Part shown: piece by piece, positions 1-8,226 of the stretch | Layout of the letters: the number at the start of each line of letters is the position of its first letter | Position numbering within the stretch: position 1 is the stretch's first letter | DNA from: Candidatus Hodarchaeota archaeon | GTDB taxonomy: Archaea > Asgardarchaeota > Heimdallarchaeia > Hodarchaeales > YT1-039 | DNA length: 13,795 nucleotides | Reading direction: 5' to 3' | Assembly: GCA_016840025.1 (NCBI GenBank) | Contig: JAEOTF010000147.1 | Coordinates: forward strand, 1-13,795 | Notes under the pieces: generated by a model | What the model was told of the DNA's origin: nothing | The model's input: the letters and a program-made list of their open reading frames with translations, nothing else | Database searches by the model: none | Position numbers and translations under genes: made by a program

Positions 1-1320
1 ATATGCGATTTGAGATCTTAATGACTCAAGTCTAAAGTCTCGAATATCAGTTCCATCTATTTCAATTTTTCCTTCATTTACGTCATAAAGCCTAGACAAT
101 AACTTTGTCATGGAAGTTTTACCTGAACCTGTAGTACCAACAATAGCGATGGTTTGCCCTGGGTTAACCTCAAAATTCAAGTTTTTTAACGCTGGTTTCG
201 TAGACCCCGGATATAAAAATGAAACATTCTCAAATTTTATGTGCCCTTTGATCTTTTTCCTGATCCCCTCGACGTTTTCATCAATCTCTGTTTCCTTGTT
301 CATCGTTTCTAGTAATCTTTCTGAACCAGCTATTGCTAATTTAAGTAAGTTAAAAACCCAGATACTGATGAACGTAGGAAATCGTAGGTTACTCAGTAAT
401 GCAACATAGGCGACGATTTGTCCTACTGTTATAAGTCCTTCATGATTAAGATAAATTGCATGAGCAAGACCAAGTGTTATGGTTACTGCAATCAGTAATA
501 GAGGGATATATCTCGCCATGATTTCTCCTTGCTCGACGAATGAACTTCTATAACTTCTAGCTACTCCCAGAAATTTCTGAAGCTCCTTTTTCTCTTGTGT
601 ACTACCTTTAACCACATCAATTCCCGAAAGTGTTTCATTTAATATTGCGTTCATCTGCCCGAATTCCCCCCGCAATTTACCTGACACCGGAGTAAGCCTT
701 CGTGTGTAGTCTCGAAGAGTAATGAGAAAGAAAACACAAAAAATAAGGGGGACTAATAACAATTCAGTAGGAAAAAAATATGCAATAAATAGAATAGGTA
801 CTATTAAGGCTGTAAACGATTCAAAAATAAGAGTAAGTGCAGGGCTTATCAGGAAATTCAGCATACGGACATCATTTGTAGTACGTGCCATGATATCACC
901 GATCTTTTGTTGATCGTGAAAGCTTTGGCTCTTTCCCAGCAGATTAGAATAAAATTCATGACGTGCATCTCTTTCACATCTTTGAGCGATGATTTCACGA
1001 GCTAGGGTACCGACTGCATCTAATATCGGACTTGTTGCCGCCAGAACAAAAACAATTAAAGAATAGTATAACACACTATTCGTGCTTACTTCACTACTTA
1101 AATCATCAATAGCTTTACCAACTATAATTGATATAGCAGAACTAGTACTAGTAAATGCAATTGTCACAAAAAAGACAATTAAAACTAAGAATTTATTTGA
1201 TCCGTGAAGAATATGGGCTACAATCCAAGGTACTGCCCCTTTTTGTCTTACTTTTCTAAAAGGATCCTTTCCTGCAATAAATTCTGTCCTATTTATTGAA
1301 TTATTCTCATTTTTTTTCAT
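1..1320 (-). CDS. ABC exporter half-transporter (permease-ATPase fusion), 3' end outside the window
   Basis: This is a membrane exporter subunit that would use ATP hydrolysis to move a substrate, probably lipid, peptide or drug-like, across the cytoplasmic membrane. The reading frame is open from ATG 1320 (TAA two codons upstream) to base 1, giving 440 residues. Hydrophobic segments lie near residues 43-67, 82-104, 152-205 (two spans) and further on, matching the six-helix type I exporter domain. The first intracellular loop carries the family's GDIMARTTNDV motif (residues 141-151). The nucleotide-binding domain begins near residue 365 with an A-loop Tyr (FLYPG), and Walker A is GTTGSGKTS at 395-403. 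The frame leaves the window at LRSQIAY, just before the Q-loop, so the signature motif and Walker B are not visible. The usual length is about 580-600 residues. Such genes often come in pairs, so a partner may lie further left. The substrate cannot be inferred. Confidence 0.93.
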   Translation of the reverse strand, partial: MKKNENNSINRTEFIAGKDPFRKVRQKGAVPWIVAHILHGSNKFLVLIVFFVTIAFTSTSSAISIIVGKAIDDLSSEVSTNSVLYYSLIVFVLAATSPILDAVGTLAREIIAQRCERDARHEFYSNLLGKSQSFHDQQKIGDIMARTTNDVRMLNFLISPALTLIFESFTALIVPILFIAYFFPTELLLVPLIFCVFFLITLRDYTRRLTPVSGKLRGEFGQMNAILNETLSGIDVVKGSTQEKKELQKFLGVARSYRSSFVEQGEIMARYIPLLLIAVTITLGLAHAIYLNHEGLITVGQIVAYVALLSNLRFPTFISIWVFNLLKLAIAGSERLLETMNKETEIDENVEGIRKKIKGHIKFENVSFLYPGSTKPALKNLNFEVNPGQTIAIVGTTGSGKTSMTKLLSRLYDVNEGKIEIDGTDIRDFRLESLRSQIAY

Positions 1321-1706
1321 TTTTAATTAAATCCGAATATTCTGTTTAATATCTTGCTAAAACTTATTTGTTTTCTCACAGAATAGTTTAAAAGCCCCAA
1401 TTTTCACATCCAATTAACTAAAAGCCCTAAAATTTTCAGGAATTAAAACTTTTCTCCTAAATTTCTATATAGATCTCATATAACCCAATATTATCGAGAT
1501 TCTGGCCAAATATATTATTTTTTATTAAAAAGAATAAGAAGATCAAAAAAACTATTGTTAACGAAAACGTTTCAATGCAAGAGAATTCATTGTTTCTATC
1601 CATTTCTGAATCATTCGAATAAATACATAAATCCATACAACTTTAACCAAATGAAATCCTTTGAAAATCTGTTTAACAATCTCAAGGGGTGTACTGACTG
1701 TCTAGA
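1321..1706. other. Divergent intergenic region between the ABC exporter and the phosphodiesterase gene
   Basis: This is AT-rich and has no credible reading frame. It must hold the promoters of the two divergent transcription units. It contains a pair of direct repeats (annotated separately). A weak TATA-like stretch, AATAAATACATAAAT at 1618-1632, could serve the plus-strand genes, and AT-rich stretches such as TTCTATATAG near 1463-1472 could serve either direction. These promoter readings are guesses from base composition only. Confidence 0.5.
1390..1438. promoter_or_regulatory. Direct repeat, possible regulator-binding site
   Basis: AAAAGCCCCAATTTTCA (1390-1406) recurs with small changes as AAAAGCCCTAAAATTTTCA (1420-1438). 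The two starts are exactly 30 bases apart, about three DNA turns, so both would face roughly the same side of the helix. The position between two divergent genes suits an operator, but no regulator is encoded in the window and the region is AT-rich, so chance similarity is possible. Confidence 0.3.
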
Positions 1707-3299
1707 GTGTTTATCCTAGGTTTAGATGGTGGATCATGGAACATTATTGATCCTCTCTTAGAAAAAGGACTATTACCTAATCTTAAGGCACTTTTACAGT
1801 CAGGTGTCCGTACAACACTCCAATCAACCAATCCACCAATAACATATCCTGCTTGGAAAGCCTATAGCATGGGGAAAAACCCAGCAGCAATTGGATACGC
1901 ATTTGGTATGGTGTATCCCGATTTTAAGCGTCAAAAAATAATGACAAGCAATTCAAACTGCTTTTCTGGAGATGAGATCTGGGACATTTTAGGAAAAAAT
2001 CAAATGAAATCCGCAGTAATCAATTTCCCTACAGGAGAACCTCCAAAAGAAATTAATGGCTTTTTTGTGTCAGGACCACTTGCTAATCGCAATAATTTTG
2101 CTAGACCGACTAAGGTTCAAGAACAATTAAAGAAAGAAGGCTGGCAAATACTCCCAGAAGGCTACATTACCCAAGATACAAAGACCTTAGATTCATTGTT
2201 AGAGGTAATAAGAAGTCGGTTTGATCTCGCTATTAAAGCCATCAAGTCTCAAGAATATCATTTTATTCATTGCACCATATATATAACCGATTCTGTCCAG
2301 CATTTTGATTATAATGGCGAAATTACTACTGATGTTCTAGTATATATCGATAAACAATTAGGTCGTGTGAGGTCGTATCTACAGAACCATTGGTACTTTC
2401 TTTTAATGTCAGACCATGGTTTTAAGAGACCAAAAACGGTTTTTTATTTATATCCCTTCCTAGAAACGCATAAGTTTGTTAAAACGAAACGAACATTTGA
2501 TTTTGGGACCCTATTTGGAATAAGTGGAAAAATTGGCCTTACATTTGATCGTACGATTAGATTATTAACAAAATTACGACTTTTGGGGGTACTACGAAAA
2601 ATAGTGTCTCCTACCACTCAGCATAAAATTGCACGGATGGTTCCTGGAAAAGGTAGGGGAAGAAAACTGGAAGGTATGGAATCCAAGTTAGATTGGGAGA
2701 ATTCCCTTATATTTCCGATCTCTTCTGCACTCTATATAAATAAATGCAACGCTTATGCTATTCAAAACCGGAATACTATCTTAAAAACGTTAAAAACCGA
2801 ATTGAATGCAATTCTGGATCCAGATACTGGTAAAAAGATATTCGATAATATTTTATTACGAGAAGAGGTTTATTCTGGACCATTCATCGAATCTGCCCCT
2901 GATCTACTTTTAGTTCCTTCATCTAAAATTGCTATCTCCGATGTTTATATCAAAAGTAGTTACTTAGGAAACGATGGAGAAGTGTGGAAGGGTGTACATG
3001 ATCAGTTTGGTATTTTATCAATTGTTGGCCCAGGAATCTCGAAAAAATTAACCATAAACCCAGTACAAATTATTGACTTAGCTCCTACTATTCTATTTCT
3101 TCTAAATGTACCTATTCCATCCGATATAGAAGGTAGAGTACTCAGGGAAGTGTTTGATCCTGAATCAGAATTAGCATCTCGAAAAGAAGAGATTGTAATG
3201 GTCTCTGAGCCTACTCACATAACTACAAAGGATTCGAAGCTTGATGAAGAATCAGAGGCCATTATAAAGAAACGCTTATCAGATTTAGGTTATCTTTAG
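1707..3299 (+). CDS. Alkaline phosphatase superfamily protein (type I phosphodiesterase/nucleotide pyrophosphatase-like)
   Basis: Predicted two-metal hydrolase that cleaves phosphate mono- or diesters. It has 530 residues, a usual size for the archaeal branch of this family. The GTG at 1707 is the first good start, because a TGA lies at 1695-1697. AGGGG at 1685-1689 may help, although its spacing is long. Candidate active-site residues are all present: Asp7 in LGLDGGSW, nucleophile Thr46 in PPITYPAW, Asp195 and His199 in TDSVQHF, Asp236 and His237 in SDHGF, and His431 in GVHDQFG. The C-terminal IIDLAPTILFLLNVPIP and the closing RLSDLGYL are characteristic of the family. There is no signal peptide, so it probably acts in the cytoplasm. 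It is the first gene of a plus-strand set, with the ABC-2 permease 34 bases downstream. The substrate is unknown; nucleotide-sugar, lipid-linked or phosphonate-type substrates are all possible for this superfamily. Confidence 0.88.
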   Translation: MFILGLDGGSWNIIDPLLEKGLLPNLKALLQSGVRTTLQSTNPPITYPAWKAYSMGKNPAAIGYAFGMVYPDFKRQKIMTSNSNCFSGDEIWDILGKNQMKSAVINFPTGEPPKEINGFFVSGPLANRNNFARPTKVQEQLKKEGWQILPEGYITQDTKTLDSLLEVIRSRFDLAIKAIKSQEYHFIHCTIYITDSVQHFDYNGEITTDVLVYIDKQLGRVRSYLQNHWYFLLMSDHGFKRPKTVFYLYPFLETHKFVKTKRTFDFGTLFGISGKIGLTFDRTIRLLTKLRLLGVLRKIVSPTTQHKIARMVPGKGRGRKLEGMESKLDWENSLIFPISSALYINKCNAYAIQNRNTILKTLKTELNAILDPDTGKKIFDNILLREEVYSGPFIESAPDLLLVPSSKIAISDVYIKSSYLGNDGEVWKGVHDQFGILSIVGPGISKKLTINPVQIIDLAPTILFLLNVPIPSDIEGRVLREVFDPESELASRKEEIVMVSEPTHITTKDSKLDEESEAIIKKRLSDLGYL

Positions 3300-3333
3300 C
3301 TTAATAAGCAACAATTTACTAATCAAATCATTA

Positions 3334-4620
3334 ATGAAATTAGCGGTCCATAATTCCAAAGGAATCAGAAAAATGTTTTTTCGACAAGTGTTCGCGATTT
3401 TTCTCAAAGATATGCGCAAATTTTGGCGTACCCCAACTAATGTAGCAATAACTCTCTTATTCCCCGTATTATTTGTTTTGTTAATGGGTTATACCATTGG
3501 ATCAGAAATTATGGGACCAATTCGGATAGGAGTAATCAATAATGACGATGACGCTTTTATACCTATAAATGGTACTTTGTATAATGACACAAAGTTCTCC
3601 TTTAGCTATATCGAAATACTCCAACGGAATTTTACTCTTACCCATTATGATAAAATTGGTTCTTTAAACGAAGAGAATTCCGCAATGTATGATATGCAGC
3701 AAAACAAAATAAATGCTATCATAATAATACCAGAAAACTTCACAGAATGTTTATATCTTCGTTATGTTGATGAAAGTGGAAATAAAATTCCAAAAGAAGG
3801 AAAACTTACGCTCTATATAGATCCAACCGATCCAACAGCAGCAGATGTAACCTATGCAGCAATTTTGGGTACTATTCCGGTCTTTTTAGGAGAAGAATAT
3901 GTCACAGATGAAGTTTTCAGATTCTTGCTCCCAATTGAATATCAAAGCTCAGTAAACTTTGTTGCCCATCCGATCTCCCCAACTCGGAATAATCCTCCTT
4001 ATCAAAGACATTTTGAAAGGATAGACTATCTTGTACCCGGAATGATGGGTATGATCATCCTTTGGGTCGGTTCAAAGGAAGCATTAAATTCTATTGTTTA
4101 TGAAAAGAAATTGGGGACTATAAGTCGTCTTATTACCTCACCAACCTCTTCTGCAGCTGTTCTTACCGGGAAGGCCCTAACCTGTCTAGTATTGGTCTTT
4201 ATTTCCGTTGTTGAAGTATGCTTAACAGGTATCTTAGTATTTGATGTTGATCTCTATTGGAATTTAGAGTTACTGGTTCCTATGGTAATATTGACAGGGA
4301 TATGCTCAATCGGATTAGGCTTATTCATAAGTGCAATCGCAAAAGATTTCGCAACAGCTAAATCGATGTATGCATTATTTATTCTCCCCATTCAATTCTT
4401 TATTGGAGCAGTTTTCCCCTTAAGTGTTTTACCAGAACCTGCTCAGAGATTTGGTGAAAGTTTACCCTTTACAAAATCGATTGAAGCATTTCAGCTCATA
4501 ATGGCTAAAAATGCAAGTCTTTCAATGATTCTATTTCAGTTTTGGTATGTTTCAGTCTGGTGTATTGGCATTTTTGCTATTGGAACCTTCTCATATTGGT
4601 TGTATTTACGGAGATTGTGA
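3334..4620 (+). CDS. ABC-2 type transporter permease
   Basis: Membrane subunit of an ABC exporter, 428 residues from ATG 3334. An in-frame ATG at 3373 (residue 14) gives 415 residues. It has AAAGGA 9 bases before it and starts directly at the typical FRQVFAIFLKDMRKFWR opening, so 3373 may be the true start. The layout is standard for the family: one membrane helix (about residues 36-55), a long extracytoplasmic domain of about 170 residues, then a cluster of about five helices from residue 230 to the end. That cluster includes the conserved stretch YEKKLGTISRLITSPTSSAA, which couples to the ATPase. No ABC ATPase gene is adjacent; upstream is the phosphodiesterase and downstream the PLP enzyme. 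The ATPase must be encoded elsewhere or shared. Its TGA (4618-4620) lies five bases before the next ATG, so the two genes are probably translationally coupled. Confidence 0.9.
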   Translation: MKLAVHNSKGIRKMFFRQVFAIFLKDMRKFWRTPTNVAITLLFPVLFVLLMGYTIGSEIMGPIRIGVINNDDDAFIPINGTLYNDTKFSFSYIEILQRNFTLTHYDKIGSLNEENSAMYDMQQNKINAIIIIPENFTECLYLRYVDESGNKIPKEGKLTLYIDPTDPTAADVTYAAILGTIPVFLGEEYVTDEVFRFLLPIEYQSSVNFVAHPISPTRNNPPYQRHFERIDYLVPGMMGMIILWVGSKEALNSIVYEKKLGTISRLITSPTSSAAVLTGKALTCLVLVFISVVEVCLTGILVFDVDLYWNLELLVPMVILTGICSIGLGLFISAIAKDFATAKSMYALFILPIQFFIGAVFPLSVLPEPAQRFGESLPFTKSIEAFQLIMAKNASLSMILFQFWYVSVWCIGIFAIGTFSYWLYLRRL

Positions 4621-4625
4621 AAAAA

Positions 4626-5807
4626 ATGAATAATCGCTCTTTTAATACAAAATCTGTCCATGCAGGGGAAAAACGTGATTCCCAAACCGGTTCAGTCACC
4701 ACTCCCATATATCTTACCGATACTTTTGGGTTTGATACAGTTAAAGCCCAAAATGAAGCTGTCACCGACCGTAAGGCGAGATATATCTATAGTAGATGGG
4801 GTAATCCCACTGTAGATGCAGTGGCTCGGAAAATGAGTGTATTAGAAAAAGCAGAAGACGCCTTAATTTTAGCTTCAGGAATGGCCTCTATCTCTTCAAT
4901 CCTATTTTGTTTCTTAGAGACAGGTGATCATATCGTTGCTGTTGAGGACTGCTATGGAGGAACTTTGAAATTATTCAACACTATCTTACCACGGTTTGGC
5001 ATTAAAACATCTCTTATCCCTTCAGGGGATTTAGATGCACTAAAATCTGCTGTTGAACCAGGAAAGACACGAATAATCTATGCTGAATCTCCTACAAATC
5101 CATTATTAGCTATTCAACCTTTGAAAGAAACAGTAGAAGTAGCTCACGAGAATAACTGTCTTGCAGTATGTGACAATACCTTTGCGACGCCTATAAACCA
5201 GAATCCCATTGAATTAGGGTTCGACCTAGTGTGTCATAGCGCAACTAAATATCTAGGTGGACATAATGACATAACCGCAGGAGTCATTGTGGGTTCACAA
5301 GAGTTGATCGATCAATTATGGACGACAACCATAACCATTGGGGGTACTTTGAACGCTAATACTGCTTGGCTACTTTTACGTGGTCTAAAAACTCTAGGAC
5401 TTAGAGTACAACAGCACAATAAAAACACATTTGAGATAGCTCGTTTTCTTGAAGATCATTCTCAAATACGTAAGGTCTTCTATCCTGGTTTGTTAGGCCA
5501 TCCGCAACATGAACTAGCTAAACGACAAATGCGAGGTTTTGGTGGAGTACTCTCTTTTGAAATTGATGGATCATTTGAACAAACAGTTAATTTCTTAGAA
5601 AACGTAGAAATATTCGAATTCGCTACCTCTCTCGGGGGAGTACAATCATTAATTACTCAACCTGCAGCAACAAGTCACTCATATTTATCTTCAGAAGAAC
5701 GAGCTAGATTAGGGATCAATGATAGCTTAATACGCATGAGTGTGGGCATAGAAGACGTAGTAGATTTGAAAAATGCTCTAAATGAAGCCTTGGGAAATCT
5801 ACATTAA
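4626..5807 (+). CDS. Cystathionine gamma-synthase/gamma-lyase family PLP-dependent enzyme
   Basis: Predicted sulfur amino acid enzyme of the Cys/Met metabolism PLP family, cytoplasmic, 393 residues, a normal length. ATG 4626 is chosen because the protein then opens NNRSFNTKSVHAG as in family members; the frame stays open further upstream only inside the preceding gene. GGAG at 4610-4613 precedes it by 12 bases. An in-frame GTG at 4617 overlapping the upstream stop is an alternative. Visible motifs are YSRWGNPT (55-62), which contacts cofactor phosphate in relatives, SGMAS (84-88), DNTFATP with Asp183 that would pair with the pyridine nitrogen, SATKYLGGH with the Schiff-base Lys208, and the C-terminal IRMSVGIED. 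The family covers gamma-synthase, gamma-lyase, methionine gamma-lyase and O-acylhomoserine sulfhydrylase, and sequence alone does not settle which. Residue 340 is Gln where gamma-lyases and synthases usually have Glu (GGVESL). It is probably cotranscribed with the permease gene. Confidence 0.93.
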   Translation: MNNRSFNTKSVHAGEKRDSQTGSVTTPIYLTDTFGFDTVKAQNEAVTDRKARYIYSRWGNPTVDAVARKMSVLEKAEDALILASGMASISSILFCFLETGDHIVAVEDCYGGTLKLFNTILPRFGIKTSLIPSGDLDALKSAVEPGKTRIIYAESPTNPLLAIQPLKETVEVAHENNCLAVCDNTFATPINQNPIELGFDLVCHSATKYLGGHNDITAGVIVGSQELIDQLWTTTITIGGTLNANTAWLLLRGLKTLGLRVQQHNKNTFEIARFLEDHSQIRKVFYPGLLGHPQHELAKRQMRGFGGVLSFEIDGSFEQTVNFLENVEIFEFATSLGGVQSLITQPAATSHSYLSSEERARLGINDSLIRMSVGIEDVVDLKNALNEALGNLH

Positions 5808-5849
5808 TAATCATAACACTAAACTAGGAAATTAGTAGAATCGAATGTC

Positions 5850-8060
5850 TTACAACTGATATATTCCATTGATGATATTTTCTAGTTTTCCTGTTTCAGT
5901 TGGACTGAGTAGATCTCCTGTATCCAAAGTACCAAGCAATCCATTCCATATAGATGAAGTTTCTTGTACTTTTGCTAAAACTTGGTCTAATTTCTGCAAA
6001 GCAGTATAAGATTGACCTTTAAACATGTAACAGAACACTAAGGGATCCGAACCTCTTAAAGCTACGGTGTATTCTTCATACATGATACGATCAATGGCTC
6101 CTGATTCAGAAAAGATTTCAGAGCCAAAACTGGTTAGAGCTGTTAAGAAACCCCCAACAAGTTGGTCATCCACCCGACTCTCTTCACCAAAGGATCGAGA
6201 AAATAAGCTCAAACCAGTTTTCGATAGGACTAACAGCATTACAGGCTCCTCAGGTTGAGCTACGGGAACATCACCTGTCCGTTTATGGATAAGCCGCGTG
6301 ACCATGTTTTCGAGTCTGGTTAATTCAAGTCTCTCTTTCATTGACACTTCTCTGTCGATAAAACTGTCCCATTTACTAACTTGATCTAACAATGAGTCAA
6401 ATTCACCTGATGCCATCATTGCCAATCTTATTAAGCCTTTTTCTTCGGCAATAAGCTGAGCTTGCATTAATAATTGTTTCGCTTTTTCCACATCAAGCTC
6501 TAATAAAGCTGTTTTTGATTGCAAAAGATGAGTCTCAACAAATAACGAATAATTGTGCTGGTCTTCTGCAAATTGTAACATTCGTTGAAGTATAGTTTTG
6601 AGTTCATTTAGAGCTTCTTCGCTTCCAGAAGTCTGCAGTTCCAGTAAAAGTAATTCACAAAGATTAAACATAGCTTCAGCGGTCGTATCTAGATTTATTA
6701 TCTCTTCATCGGCTATTTGTTTAAATATTTGTTGAGCTTCAGCCCTTTTGATAACTCTATCACTTTCTCTTAATATCACTGCCTTTGATAGCCGATATGT
6801 TTGGTCGATAACCTTATTTTCCTCTTTTTCGTTCATCTTCTGCAATTCATCAAGGCGTGATTGAGCAGTATCAATGTCTTTTTGGATCACAGCAAGAGTG
6901 ATCAGATTGGAAAGTGTTTCAGACATATCAAGTGTGTTTCCAAGTTTTAAATTCATTTGCATGCTTTGCTCAAAATAAGTTGAAGCAGATTCAAAGTCTC
7001 CTCTTTCGTGATATACCTTACCAATGTTGTGAAGGCCAGTTGCTATCTCCTGCTTCACGTTTAACTCTTCATTTATTGTAAGACTACGCTGATAGAACTC
7101 TAAAGCTTGGTCTAATTCTCCTCTAATCTCATATACCCTGCCGATATTGTTAAGACATACTGCTAGATCTGCTTTATTCTCTAGCTCTTCAAGAACTGCT
7201 GAACTTTTTTGAAAATAATCTAATGCAGAATTTAATTCCCCTCTATTGAAGTAAATCAGACCTATATTCATTGAGATAATGGATATATATCTCTTATTTC
7301 CGGTTTTTTCGCCTAATGTTAAAGCTTTTTGATAGGATTCTAATGCTAGATCATGTTCGCCTTTCATGGAATAAATCATTGCAATATTGTTCCGTATCTT
7401 GACCATCTGCCCCCTGTTTCTAGCGTCTTTATAGATTTTCAGACTTTGCTTAAGATGAGACAAAGCTTGGTCTAGTTCTCCCTTTTGTGCATAGAGAATT
7501 CCTATCTCATTCAGGGGTTCTGCTGTAGCGAAAACATTTCCTAGTTCTAGTTTCATTGCTGAGGAATCTTGTAAGAATTCAAGTGCAGGATCAAATTCCC
7601 CAGTCATTCTGTAAACTTTTCCTTTAATAAGTTTTAGAGTGGAATCTCTCTTCTTAAACTCGAGTTGGTCTTCAACCATTGTTGTGAGTATGTCTTCACC
7701 CTCACCAGTATCACCAAGAGTATCATTGAATTTCCCTAGCCGAAGATGAGCATTTGCTCTAGCAATAAGAGCATCAATTATAGTTAATGCGCTACCTGAT
7801 TTTTGACTTTTGTTATGGGCACTTTTAGCAAGTTTTAATCCCTCATCAGCTTGACCCTTCTCGACTAAAACATGGCTTTTGAGAATCTCACTCCGTAATT
7901 GCCCATCTTCATCTAATTTCCCCTTTTCTTCAAGTTTTTCTATCGTTTCTAACGCTTTTCCAAGCTCTCCCTTATATAGAAGATCTTCAACCCGTTGTAA
8001 CTCAGGTATCTGTTCATGGGCAACATACTCGATTTTTCTTCTCTTAAAGCGATCGCGCAT
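5850..8060 (-). CDS. TPR-repeat protein with a C-terminal longin/roadblock-like domain
   Basis: This is a soluble 736-residue protein with no signal peptide or membrane helix. After a very basic start (RDRFKRRK) come degenerate helical repeats. From about residue 181 there are five clear TPRs of exactly 40 residues, each with the pattern NIG.VY...GELD.AL..Y..SL; a sixth, weaker one precedes them near residue 148. The 40-residue spacing resembles kinesin-light-chain type TPRs, which bind peptides or proteins. A helical region follows, then a distinct domain from about residue 605 (LLVLSKTGLSLFSRSF ... DDQLVGGFLTALTSFGSEIF ... FCYMFKG). Its pattern of strands and a central helix looks like the longin/roadblock fold of small-GTPase regulators, and similar domains occur in Asgard proteins; this is my inference. 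It converges on the PLP-enzyme gene with 42 bases between stops. ATG 8060 is the assumed start. It is probably a scaffold or signalling protein, partner unknown. Confidence 0.85.
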   Translation of the reverse strand: MRDRFKRRKIEYVAHEQIPELQRVEDLLYKGELGKALETIEKLEEKGKLDEDGQLRSEILKSHVLVEKGQADEGLKLAKSAHNKSQKSGSALTIIDALIARANAHLRLGKFNDTLGDTGEGEDILTTMVEDQLEFKKRDSTLKLIKGKVYRMTGEFDPALEFLQDSSAMKLELGNVFATAEPLNEIGILYAQKGELDQALSHLKQSLKIYKDARNRGQMVKIRNNIAMIYSMKGEHDLALESYQKALTLGEKTGNKRYISIISMNIGLIYFNRGELNSALDYFQKSSAVLEELENKADLAVCLNNIGRVYEIRGELDQALEFYQRSLTINEELNVKQEIATGLHNIGKVYHERGDFESASTYFEQSMQMNLKLGNTLDMSETLSNLITLAVIQKDIDTAQSRLDELQKMNEKEENKVIDQTYRLSKAVILRESDRVIKRAEAQQIFKQIADEEIINLDTTAEAMFNLCELLLLELQTSGSEEALNELKTILQRMLQFAEDQHNYSLFVETHLLQSKTALLELDVEKAKQLLMQAQLIAEEKGLIRLAMMASGEFDSLLDQVSKWDSFIDREVSMKERLELTRLENMVTRLIHKRTGDVPVAQPEEPVMLLVLSKTGLSLFSRSFGEESRVDDQLVGGFLTALTSFGSEIFSESGAIDRIMYEEYTVALRGSDPLVFCYMFKGQSYTALQKLDQVLAKVQETSSIWNGLLGTLDTGDLLSPTETGKLENIINGIYQL

Positions 8061-8084
8061 GGATTGGAAAGGCAGGATGAAAAA

Positions 8085-8089
8085 CCTCC
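8085..8089 (-). promoter_or_regulatory. Strong Shine-Dalgarno-like GGAGG, awkwardly placed before the TPR gene
   Basis: On the minus strand GGAGG lies 24 bases before the ATG at 8060, too far for normal use, but 9 bases before an in-frame CTG at 8073-8075. If this site is real, the protein would begin five residues earlier at a rare CTG start. If not, the match is chance and translation starts at ATG 8060 by another route. Confidence 0.35.
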
Positions 8090-8168
8090 AGTATTAATAG
8101 CGAAATTTTGCCAACAATTAAAACTTTTCATTAAAACTGATAATAAATAAGAAGAAGAAGACAGACAT

Positions 8169-8192
8169 AAAAAAAAGAAAAGGAAAAAAAAA
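8169..8192 (-). terminator. Twin U-tract, probable archaeal terminator of the beta-helix gene
   Basis: On the minus strand, about 35 bases after the TGA of the large surface-protein gene (8227-8229), the transcript would carry a run of nine U (8184-8192) and then a run of eight U (8169-8176), with pyrimidine-rich sequence continuing beyond. No strong hairpin precedes them. Archaeal RNA polymerase can terminate at U-runs without a hairpin. The position suggests that the TPR gene downstream is a separate transcription unit. Confidence 0.6.
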
Positions 8193-8226
8193 GGGATGAA
8201 CAGGGGGAATTAAGTAGCTTTACTTC

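Noticed and set aside
4542..4625. Upstream extension of the PLP enzyme by 28 residues
   Set aside because: It lies inside the end of the permease gene, is hydrophobic, and has no counterpart in the family; the usual N-terminus begins at 4626.
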